Shown: positions 44,614 to 51,891 of the stretch, piece by piece
Position numbering within the stretch: position 1 is the first letter of the stretch
How the letters are laid out: the number at the start of each line of letters is the position of its first letter
Assembly (NCBI RefSeq): GCF_963676325.1
Contig: NZ_OY781099.1
Coordinates: forward strand, 1,116,001 to 1,180,000
Direction of reading: 5' to 3'
Origin: an uncultured Bacteroides sp.
GTDB taxonomy: Bacteria; Bacteroidota; Bacteroidia; Bacteroidales; Bacteroidaceae
Length of the DNA: 64,000 nt
Translations under genes and position numbers: made by a program
Notes under the pieces: generated by a model
What the model saw: only the letters and a program-made list of their open reading frames with translations
Databases searched by the model: none
What the model was told of the DNA's origin: nothing

Positions 44614-45969
44614 ATGGCTGTACCAGAAGAACACAAATGGAGATTTTTTTTTCATTTTACTCATGTGAAAAATTTAGATTCAATAATTAAAAATGGAATT
44701 TTGTGTACAAATCTTAAAAATTCAAAAGGTATACGACATGTAAATGTTGCTTCCGAAAGTATACAAGCAAGAAGAAACGAAATGGATGTTACATGTGGGT
44801 TAAGGGGGAAAGTTCATGATTATGTACCATTCTATTTTACATCTATTAATCCAATGTTTTTGTCAGTTATCAATAGGAAAAATCAAGATCAACCATTAAT
44901 GATTTTCTTATGTATGTCTATATCTAAAATTGAAGATGATAATGTAGTATTTACGGATGCATCAGCTAATACGGTTCCTCCACCCAATTTTTATAGTCAA
45001 TCTGAAGAACTTATTAATTTGGATTGGAAGAATATCGACTGTAGGAAATGGCGTTTTTCGGATGAAGATAGACACAAAAAAATGGCAGAAGTTCTTATTC
45101 ATTCGGATGTTTCAATATCTGATATAGATGCAATTGTTGTTTACAATGATTCAATAAAAGATCTTGTTATAGAGATATTCAAAGACAATAACATAGAGCC
45201 TCCTAAAATATTATTCCCATATGAACTTGCAACAGGAAGATACTGTTTCTTTTATACTAAGTTCTTTTTCTCAGATAGAAAAAATGAAACATTGGTCACT
45301 GGCCCTTTTTTATTAAAAAATTCCTTCAATCGTTTACTTAAAGATATAAAAAATTCTAGAAAAGAGAAAAAGGAAGAATATTTATTTGACAATGTTGAAG
45401 ATGCTTTAGAGTCAATTAAAGATGATTTTTGTGTGTTACAAGAACTGGAAGGCATATTTGAACTAGAGACAGATAATTCTACACATGAGGAAAATGTAAG
45501 TGACCATACTAAAATGGTTGTAGAAAATATTAAAACACTTGATGAGTACGAAAGTTTTAATGAAGAAGATAAAAATATTCTTGAATTATCGGCTTATCTA
45601 CATGATATCGGTAAAGGACCAAAAAGCAAATGGAAGTGGAATAATGAAATACAAAAAGCATACCCAGATCATCCTGCTGATGCAATTCATATGCTAAGAA
45701 GAATACTTGTAGAGGAATTTGATAACCTTTCAGAAAAAGAAATAAGAAAAATTTGCCTATTGGTCGTTTATCATGATTTGATTGGTGATATAATTGAAAA
45801 AGGTAGAGATATACAACAAATTATAGATGTTATTGAAAATGAAAATGAATTGAATTTGCTGATAGCCATATGTTTGGCAGATGTATATTCAATAAAAAAA
45901 GAATGGGCAGAAAACATTCGAGAGAAATTAGGCGATTTTAAAGACAATGTTTTAAGTAAACTAGGATGA
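44614..45969 (+). CDS. darT: DarT-type DNA ADP-ribosyltransferase fused to an HD domain (toxin candidate)
   Basis: Residues 1-210 match DarT, which ADP-ribosylates thymidine or guanosine in single-stranded DNA. His14 and Thr16 are in FFHFTHVKNLDSIIKNGIL; Arg-rich QARRNEMDV and VPFYFTSINPMFLSV follow; Glu159 in MAEVLIHSDVS is where the catalytic Glu (Glu160 in studied DarT) should be. Unlike canonical DarT (~210 residues), it continues to 451 with an HD domain whose core is ELSAYLHDIGKG (His330-Asp331), HPADA and VYHDLIGD. The gene overlaps its partner by 4 bp (ATGA). Markedly AT-rich, suggesting transfer. Confidence 0.88.
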   Translation: MAVPEEHKWRFFFHFTHVKNLDSIIKNGILCTNLKNSKGIRHVNVASESIQARRNEMDVTCGLRGKVHDYVPFYFTSINPMFLSVINRKNQDQPLMIFLCMSISKIEDDNVVFTDASANTVPPPNFYSQSEELINLDWKNIDCRKWRFSDEDRHKKMAEVLIHSDVSISDIDAIVVYNDSIKDLVIEIFKDNNIEPPKILFPYELATGRYCFFYTKFFFSDRKNETLVTGPFLLKNSFNRLLKDIKNSRKEKKEEYLFDNVEDALESIKDDFCVLQELEGIFELETDNSTHEENVSDHTKMVVENIKTLDEYESFNEEDKNILELSAYLHDIGKGPKSKWKWNNEIQKAYPDHPADAIHMLRRILVEEFDNLSEKEIRKICLLVVYHDLIGDIIEKGRDIQQIIDVIENENELNLLIAICLADVYSIKKEWAENIREKLGDFKDNVLSKLG

Positions 45970-47123
45970 TAAAATTTGTTCAAGGCAATTTTTTTGATTA
46001 TGAAGCTGACATTAGAATAAATACTGTTAATTGTGTTGGCATAATGGGCGCTGGCGTTGCATTACAGTTTAAAAACAGATATCCAGAAATGAATATGGAA
46101 TATGTAAGACTTTGTAGCCAAAGAGTCATACGCCCTGGGAAACCCCATGTTTGGATAAGTAAAAATTTATTTAGCAATTCAGAAGAAGATATTATAATAA
46201 TAAACTTCCCAACAAAGGATCATTGGAAAAATCCTTCAGAATATAGTTATATCGAAGATGGGTTAAAATGGCTAAGAGAATACTTGGAAGATAAACCAAA
46301 TTCGACAATTACTGTGCCTGCACTAGGTTGTGGACATGGTGGATTAGATTGGGAAAAAGTTAAAAAAATGATATTTGATTATTTGTCAGATTTAGAAACA
46401 AGTATTTTGGTGTTTGAACCGGAAAGTTCTAATACAAAAAATCTAAATCTTTCAGAAAAAGAGAAGGAATTACTTAATATTAAAAACATAAATCATATAA
46501 TACCTTCAGATTCGAATTATCCAATTCAATTAAAGGGTAAGTCTGCTACTGACTTTTACATTAAGGGTGATGTCAGCATTTTTAACAAGAAAACAGTTTC
46601 TATAATTATAAATAACAAAGCAGAGGATAGAGAATTTAATGCTTTAATAGAAAGTATTAATCAATTCAAAAATGAAGACATTGTACTCATAATAGGACTT
46701 AATTCAAATGTTGATTCAAATTTATTAAAAGAAATAATAGCTAAAAAACTTCGGGTTATAGTTGTTTTATCTACAGGTATATTGCAATTAAAATTAAGAA
46801 AAGACATTAAAGAAATATGGGATAATGATCTTATTACTACTATTTCTCTCTTCCATCCAAATCAAACTTGGAGAAAATATAATAATATTCAAAATTCAAA
46901 ATTTTTAATTAGTATATCAAAAGCTATATTGATTAATACGATTGAAATTAATTTTCTAAAATCAATAGAGAAAGAATTATTTAATCGCAGCAAAATATAT
47001 TATATAAATTATTGGAAAGAAACAAATACTTTTTTTGAAAGAATCCAAGCAAAGCCCATTGGAAGGATTTCCGGTACGGGGGTTCCTAATATAAGAGATT
47101 TAGAAGAAGTTTTATGTGGTTAA
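45966..47123 (+). CDS. darG: DarG-type macrodomain protein fused to a DprA/SLOG-like domain (antitoxin candidate)
   Basis: Residues 1-150 are a TARG1/DarG macrodomain: INTVNCVGIMGAGVALQFK, the NFPTKDHW block with Lys84 in the place of the catalytic lysine of DarG/TARG1, and VPALGCGHGGLDW. This domain removes ADP-ribose from DNA. Residues ~165-385 resemble DprA/SLOG: YPIQLKGKSATDFYIKGDVS, a Rossmann-like IVLIIGLNSNVDSNLLKEI segment where DprA has its SGxAxGID motif, and a final RKYNNIQNSKFLISISKAIL like the RNRIISGLS block. The SLOG motif is degenerate. Strongly AT-rich. Translationally coupled to the DarT-like toxin. Confidence 0.85.
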   Translation: MIKFVQGNFFDYEADIRINTVNCVGIMGAGVALQFKNRYPEMNMEYVRLCSQRVIRPGKPHVWISKNLFSNSEEDIIIINFPTKDHWKNPSEYSYIEDGLKWLREYLEDKPNSTITVPALGCGHGGLDWEKVKKMIFDYLSDLETSILVFEPESSNTKNLNLSEKEKELLNIKNINHIIPSDSNYPIQLKGKSATDFYIKGDVSIFNKKTVSIIINNKAEDREFNALIESINQFKNEDIVLIIGLNSNVDSNLLKEIIAKKLRVIVVLSTGILQLKLRKDIKEIWDNDLITTISLFHPNQTWRKYNNIQNSKFLISISKAILINTIEINFLKSIEKELFNRSKIYYINYWKETNTFFERIQAKPIGRISGTGVPNIRDLEEVLCG

Positions 47124-47146
47124 CATATATCTAAATAATTATTGAG

Positions 47147-47175
47147 GGCTTACAGGGGACCTTGTTCTGTAAGCC
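47147..47175 (+). terminator. Hairpin after the DarG-like gene
   Basis: GGCTTACAG (47147-47155) pairs with CTGTAAGCC (47167-47175). The downstream T-tract is weak. Confidence 0.45.
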
Positions 47176-47385
47176 AAACTTCTTTAATTGCTTAGGAGTA
47201 ACTTTAGGAGAAGATTGAAGAGTACTAATAAAAGTAGAACCAAGCCATTTACTTCTTTTAAACTTTTAACTTAGATGCAAAATAAAGCACTTTTCTAAAA
47301 TTTGGATCCTTGTATACCAGAAGCTTAACTTATACTGTTTATCCAAAATAATTTTATAGACTTTTGTTTTGTCGATGTTTGATCC
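47176..47385. other. AT-rich gap inside the defence island
   Basis: No gene or RNA recognised. Together with the small ORF at 47386-47526 and about 150 bp of further non-coding sequence up to 47682 it separates the DarTG-like pair from the convergent DUF5131 gene. Confidence 0.5.
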
Positions 47386-47526
47386 TTATTTTTTTAGAAA
47401 AGAAAGTAAAGCAATTAATACTCCTCCAATAGTAAGCAATAATCCGATTATTTGCATTCGATATTCATCTAGTAGATCTCTTAGATCTATTTTGGTAGGT
47501 TTAATGCTACAATTTAATTTTTTCAT
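47386..47526 (-). CDS. Possible 46-residue single-helix membrane protein
   Basis: This short minus-strand frame encodes a 26-residue polar start (MKKLNCSIKPTKIDLRDLLD) followed by one membrane helix (MQIIGLLLTIGGVLIALLSF) and ends in KK. The plus-strand frame over the same bases lacks family features. A small membrane protein beside toxin-antitoxin and DUF5131/TcmP genes could be an effector, but neither promoter nor homologue is known to me, so it may be chance. Confidence 0.4.
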   Translation of the reverse strand: MKKLNCSIKPTKIDLRDLLDEYRMQIIGLLLTIGGVLIALLSFLKK

Positions 47527-47682
47527 AGCATTGAGTATTTCTTCGTTATTAGGATAAACTTATTTTTGATCTCTAGCAATTCGGTTTTTTATTTCTTGCC
47601 AACTAACCCATGAATTAAGTTTCTTAATTTTCAGACAAAAGTAAGGAGATGAAATTAGAAAGTAAATACGGGGTTCACCGAA

Positions 47683-48408
47683 TTATAATGGTATTTCTTG
47701 ATATGTTTTTCCTCTAATTAATTTACCATTAGAAGTTTTATTTCGTTTTACGCCATCTTGTCCCCATGTACCCCACTGTTTAAAAAAAAATGGTATTTTT
47801 ACTTTGTCAGCTTGCTCTTTTATTGATAAAAGCCATTTTTCTTTCATTGGTCTTGCGCGATTGCCGCTTTCACCTCCAACTATTACCCAGTTTATTCCAA
47901 CTAAGTTAATTTGCCCTAAATCGCCAAGAAGTGGCTCGCAAGACAAAAATTTGACTCTTACATTAAGATTACGAATGTAGTCTATTCTGTTTTTATAATC
48001 AGCACTTTCAACAGTTACTCCCAACCATATATTACTTGGTATATCTTTACCATTAAAATATAATGCCATTCTTTCAGCTCTTTTGGTTAAAATTTGATAT
48101 TTATGTTGTGGCGTTTGCTTAATTATATCTAGAACTTTATCTATAAATTCAAACGATATGCTTTCGTGAAACAAATCGCTCATAGAGCATACAAAAATTG
48201 TAGCTGATTTTTTCCATGTAAGAGGTTGATCTAAACACTCTGGATGTATAGTTACTTTAAATCCACTTTTATATTTTATTTGCCCCATAGCCTGAAGCCT
48301 TTTAGACATAACTTCTGCATAACAATTAACACATCCTTCGGAGAACTTTGTACAACCTGTAACTGGATTCCAAGTTTTTTCAGTCCACTCTATTTTAGTA
48401 GTCCTCAT
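47683..48408 (-). CDS. DUF5131 (phage Gp37/Gp68-like) three-cysteine protein
   Basis: A 241-residue protein of the DUF5131 family. The N-terminal KIEWTEKTWNPVTGCTKFSEGC block gives C-x6-C-x2-C (Cys19, Cys26, Cys29), a radical-SAM-like or metal-binding motif, followed by FVCSMSDLFHESI, QILTKRAERM, NIWLGVTVESADY, FLSCEPLLGDLG and WVIVGGESGNRARPM. The family is common in phages and mobile islands with TcmP as partner. Its biochemical activity is unknown to me. It overlaps the TcmP gene by 4 bp (ATGA), so the two are made together. Confidence 0.9.
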   Translation of the reverse strand: MRTTKIEWTEKTWNPVTGCTKFSEGCVNCYAEVMSKRLQAMGQIKYKSGFKVTIHPECLDQPLTWKKSATIFVCSMSDLFHESISFEFIDKVLDIIKQTPQHKYQILTKRAERMALYFNGKDIPSNIWLGVTVESADYKNRIDYIRNLNVRVKFLSCEPLLGDLGQINLVGINWVIVGGESGNRARPMKEKWLLSIKEQADKVKIPFFFKQWGTWGQDGVKRNKTSNGKLIRGKTYQEIPL

Positions 48409-49538
48409 AGAATTTTTATTTTATATGGTTTCGCTTTATGAATATTAGAAGCAGTCTTGTTAAATTTTCCATCAATAGTTATTTTCTTTTGATTTAATAG
48501 TTCGCTAACGACATCAACATAAAGATTGGGTTTGCAACCGTAATTTAAAGAATATTTTAGTCCACATATGTTATCGCTAATTTCCCCAGATAATATCAGC
48601 TTGCTTATTTTATTTTTTACAATTTGAATTTTATTGGTTGCTTCAGGATTATGGAATAATGTACCAATGCCAAAATCGTTATTAATATTACAGTTTGATT
48701 CTCCAGCAAACGGATCCTCTTTCCAACAAACTTTTAAGAACTTTTCCATGCCAAAAGAATGATTGGAACCAAAAATTAACCCATAATAGTTTGTTCCCTT
48801 TTGTATTGTAAAGCTGTGTAAAAAATATTCTTTATTTGGAGGAATCAATGATCTGAAATAGTCAGTAATTGCACGATGACATTCTTTAGGCTTTGATTTA
48901 TCAAATGAGATATTTTCTTTATTAAAGTACATATTAACCGATGGCTCATCTCTAAACCTTTTAATAAATGAAGAGGCAATAAAAAATATGAAATCAGTTT
49001 TTGGTGAATTGATTAACTTTATAAATACATCGTCTGTAATCTGTTTGAATCCATATTGGTCAAGTAGAATAAATTTCCCATAATCTTTGTTTTCAAGAGC
49101 TGATAAAACATTTTTATTTTGTATAAGTTCTTTAAAGTCTTTGTTCTCAAAATAACATGAGCGTTTAAATACACATTCTTGTAAATCACAATTTAGTTGA
49201 CAGTTTGAAATTTCTTGACTAACATTTTCTTCTAATAGTAGTTTCTTCTTGGGTAACTTTTCATTAAATCCAAATAGAATCAAAGGCTTTCCATTTTTAT
49301 TTAGAAATCTACAATGTTGTTTTTCATTTCCTATAGCTTCTTGCACTAATATCAGTGGTGAGCCAAATGTACCTTCAGCATCTTTTCCACTACCTGCAAA
49401 TAAGTCATAAATATAAATGCGAGATATGTATGGATTGTGCAAAAATACAGGGAACCATTCTCTAAAACATTCTCTAAAGATGTCAAGTTTGAGCTTCGTT
49501 TCTTCACTAAAAACGTCTCCATTTATATCTTTTGTCAT
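48405..49538 (-). CDS. tcmP: Three-Cys-motif partner protein TcmP
   Basis: A 377-residue protein of the TcmP family, named for its constant pairing with DUF5131. RIYIYDLFAGSGKDAEGTFGSPL (AdoMet-binding-like motif I at 45-51) and KFILLDQYGFKQI (DQYG at 160-163, like a methyltransferase motif IV) suggest a class I methyltransferase-like core. An additional cysteine cluster, Cys113, Cys117, Cys122 and Cys128 (C-x3-C-x4-C-x5-C), might bind metal. Very AT-rich, like the DarTG-like genes. Activity unknown; association with defence islands is general knowledge. Confidence 0.85.
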   Translation of the reverse strand: MTKDINGDVFSEETKLKLDIFRECFREWFPVFLHNPYISRIYIYDLFAGSGKDAEGTFGSPLILVQEAIGNEKQHCRFLNKNGKPLILFGFNEKLPKKKLLLEENVSQEISNCQLNCDLQECVFKRSCYFENKDFKELIQNKNVLSALENKDYGKFILLDQYGFKQITDDVFIKLINSPKTDFIFFIASSFIKRFRDEPSVNMYFNKENISFDKSKPKECHRAITDYFRSLIPPNKEYFLHSFTIQKGTNYYGLIFGSNHSFGMEKFLKVCWKEDPFAGESNCNINNDFGIGTLFHNPEATNKIQIVKNKISKLILSGEISDNICGLKYSLNYGCKPNLYVDVVSELLNQKKITIDGKFNKTASNIHKAKPYKIKIL

Positions 49539-49820
49539 ACTTAATGTATTTATGTTTAATATTAGATTATCTATATTTAGAAATCAAAATTTAAATAATA
49601 TGTATTTGTTATAAAACGATTTTTAATATCAATTAAGACCTATTCTCTTTTATCAAAAAAGGCTATATCATCAACATTTAAATTTTTTATTATTTAATAT
49701 TTCTAATCAAATAATAAGTACGTTATACAAAGGTATTATAAAAATGTTTAGATTTGTCTTTTGAAATAAAAAATGTATACCATTTCCAAAAAGTTCTATA
49801 ATATACATTAATCAAATGAA

Positions 49821-50216
49821 TCACCGTTCACTCTTCTCAAACCCACTAACCCCAATCCTCTTCTTCATCTTAGTAGAAGCCCGAAAATTAACACTCTTCA
49901 CCTCAATACTCTCTGCACGATGAAGCTCTTCAGGATTAAAATCCTCCCGGAACTGAGCAGAAAGTTGAAAGGAACCGTAATCAGTGATGGAAACGGTATA
50001 ACCATTACTCAAAGCTTTTTCAATAGCATTGAATGTTTTGGCAATGGCCTGTTCTATTTCATGCCTTTGCGGCATATTGCTTCCGGCGATGTATTCGGCT
50101 AGTGCCTTGGTGTCTAGTTGTTCCCGACTTTTCACAATGGGGTGTACGCCGCCTTTTTTCTTTACGTCTTTACTTAGATTATCGTTTATCTCCTTGAATT
50201 TATATGGTATGCCCAT
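49821..50216 (-). CDS. HU-like DNA-binding protein (Bacteroidales HU-HIG type)
   Basis: A 131-residue HU/IHF-fold protein. The start is the Met at 50216 (MGIPYKFKEINDNLSKDVKK); an in-frame extension to 50306 is translated 22-bp repeat DNA and is rejected. Recognisable parts are QRHEIEQAIAKTFNAIEKALSNGYTVSITDYGSFQLSAQ, equivalent to the HU core, and a basic C-terminal tail with FRASTKMKKRIG. In Bacteroidales it typically accompanies a VapE/BT4734-type gene, as here, although an insertion sequence now separates them. Confidence 0.85.
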   Translation of the reverse strand: MGIPYKFKEINDNLSKDVKKKGGVHPIVKSREQLDTKALAEYIAGSNMPQRHEIEQAIAKTFNAIEKALSNGYTVSITDYGSFQLSAQFREDFNPEELHRAESIEVKSVNFRASTKMKKRIGVSGFEKSER

Positions 50217-50255
50217 GGTAATTAATGTTTTATTGGTTAATGATTTTGGCAAACA

Positions 50256-50305
50256 TGTACATGTTTGAATCCAATCTTGTACATGTTTACTTCCGATCTT
50301 GTACA
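50256..50305. repeat. TGTACA array 3, three sites with 22-bp period, upstream of the HU-like gene
   Basis: TGTACA starts at 50256, 50278 and 50300. On the minus strand the unit reads ATGTACAAGATyGGAnnnAAAC, 22 bp. It lies 40-90 bp upstream of the HU-like start codon and is the landing site of the ISAs1 element. Confidence 0.75.
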
Positions 50306-50310
50306 TGATT

Positions 50311-51630
50311 CAGGGCAAACGCATTATAATAATTACTTAAAATGATTATATATATTACCTAATAAATGCATGTTATATTATTAATATTAAAGCTTTAAAC
50401 ATTTTTCTAAGTTAATTATATTTATTATCTTTATAAAGAAATTAGAAACATAAATTAGTAGAAAAATGAGCATAATTAGTCTTTGTAAACAAATCAACGA
50501 TACTCGTATTGACAGAAAAAAGGAACATTCAGTAGAATCGATAGTATATATTGCCATGGCTGCAGTTCTTTGTGGTGCTGATTCTTGGAATGAGATAGAA
50601 GAGTTTGGTAACTCCAGGAAAGATTTCTTTGCTGAACGTATTTCTTCTTTCAGGAATGTTCCCTCACATGATACCTTTAATCGCTTTTTTAGTAGTCTTT
50701 CACCCGATTATTTTGAACGTGTTTTCCGTTATTGGATGTCTGAAATTTGTGAAAAATATGAAGGAGTTGTGGCCATTGATGGAAAAACCATACGGGGTGC
50801 CAGCAAATGCACCCGCTCCAATCCAGAAGGAGAATCTCGTTTTAAACTTCATATGGTAAGTGCCTGGGCAGCAGCTAATGGGGTAACCTTAGGACAGGTC
50901 AAGGTAAATAGGAAAAGCAACGAGATTACGGCTATTCCTGAACTCCTTAGCGCTCTTGATCTACAGAACTGCATAGTGACGATTGATGCCATGGGATGTC
51001 AAAAGGCAATAGCCAAAAAGATTATCGATAAAGAAGCAGACTATGTTCTTCATGTAAAAAACAACCAAAGAAAACTGTATGTCGATTTACGGGCATGGTT
51101 TGAAGAGTTGGACAGAAATGAGAGTGATAAAAATATAGCATATAGTGAAACTCAACATGCCAAATACCGGACGGAGGAAACAGGACATGGACGCAAAGAA
51201 ATCAGGGAATGCTTTGTATACAATCATGAAGGATTTGAGGTGTTTTTTAAAGAGTGGAAAGGAATAAAATCAATAGTAAGAGTTACTTCAGAAAGAACAA
51301 TCATTAAGACAGGGGAGATATCTTTAGAAAAGAGATATTATATAACTTCCTTAGGTTTAGAGCCTCAGAAAATAGCAGAAGCAGTACGAGCGCACTGGTC
51401 TGTGGAAAACAATTTGCACTGGCAGTTAGATGTTTCCTTTGGAGAAGACGCCGGAAGAAAAACAGGAAATGCTGCCCAGAACTTTTCATTAATGAATAAG
51501 ATAGCACTTATGATACTAAAGAAAAGTCCAAGAAAAGGCAGCATTAAAGGAAAAAGAAAAGCAGCCGGATGGGATCAAGGGTTCCTCTGTGAACTTTTAT
51601 TGGCGCAAAATTTTTAATGCGTCGCCCCTG
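50311..51630. mobile_element. Complete ISAs1-family insertion sequence
   Basis: The 1,320-bp element is bounded by imperfect inverted ends (CAGGGCAAACGCATTA and CAGGGGCGACGCATTA, 13 of 16 matching) and flanked by a 10-bp direct repeat GTACATGATT at 50301-50310 and 51631-51640. Target duplication length and size fit ISAs1. The intact transposase and exact duplication suggest a recent insertion into the TGTACA array between the VapE-type and HU-like genes. Confidence 0.94.
50466..51617 (+). CDS. ISAs1-family transposase
   Basis: A 383-residue DDE transposase of the ISAs1/H-repeat group. The N-terminal DDE_Tnp_1-associated domain has ADSWNEIEEFGNSRKDFF and FRNVPSHDTFNRFFSSL. Catalytic Asp is in VAIDGKTIRGA, the second Asp in IVTIDAMGCQKAIA, and Glu in HWSVENNLHWQLDVSFGED. 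No frameshift. The stop codon is 14 bp from the right end of the element. Confidence 0.95.
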   Translation: MSIISLCKQINDTRIDRKKEHSVESIVYIAMAAVLCGADSWNEIEEFGNSRKDFFAERISSFRNVPSHDTFNRFFSSLSPDYFERVFRYWMSEICEKYEGVVAIDGKTIRGASKCTRSNPEGESRFKLHMVSAWAAANGVTLGQVKVNRKSNEITAIPELLSALDLQNCIVTIDAMGCQKAIAKKIIDKEADYVLHVKNNQRKLYVDLRAWFEELDRNESDKNIAYSETQHAKYRTEETGHGRKEIRECFVYNHEGFEVFFKEWKGIKSIVRVTSERTIIKTGEISLEKRYYITSLGLEPQKIAEAVRAHWSVENNLHWQLDVSFGEDAGRKTGNAAQNFSLMNKIALMILKKSPRKGSIKGKRKAAGWDQGFLCELLLAQNF

Positions 51631-51743
51631 GTACATGATTGGATTGGTGTCTCGTTTTGTTTTTACTAATTCATTTAGTAATCTTTTCTAATGTGTCTAT
51701 GTGTTTGAATTATAATATATTAGCTTATTTAGGTATATCTATT

Positions 51744-51880
51744 GGTGGCAGGAGTGGCAGGAAAAAAGAGTTTTTTTCTGTTTCAAAAATATTTTTTTGA
51801 GAATTCCGCAAATTGCAGAATTTTAAAAATTTAATTTTCAGAACGGCAAAAATGTTATTTTTCCTGCCACTGCTGCCACC
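51744..51880. repeat. 137-bp inverted-repeat element with GGTGGCAG arms
   Basis: Arms of 23 bp at 51744-51766 and 51858-51880 are complementary with one mismatch. Each arm holds a tandem GTGGCAG pair 9 bp apart (GTGGCAGGAGTGGCAGG). Between them are A/T-rich runs and a smaller ATTCCGCAA/TTGCAGAAT-like hairpin. It sits just downstream of the VapE-type gene (stop at 51892), as a large terminator-like structure or an iteron-like protein-binding site. Confidence 0.7.
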
Positions 51881-51891
51881 AAACGGACGAT

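Noticed and set aside
45966..47123. Genuine DprA (DNA-processing protein) call for the macrodomain protein
   Set aside because: The DprA-like part is C-terminal, lacks a clean SG-x-A-x-GID motif and the winged helix, and is fused to a DarG-type macrodomain coupled to a DarT gene.
47369..47557. 62-codon plus-strand ORF in the defence-island gap
   Set aside because: It is antisense to a short minus-strand ORF with a clean membrane helix; the plus-strand frame shows no family features. Neither is proven, but the minus-strand reading is better.
50217..50306. 30-residue N-terminal extension of the HU-like protein
   Set aside because: The segment is the 22-bp direct-repeat array read in frame; the period is not a multiple of three and the HU-family start is the Met at 50216.
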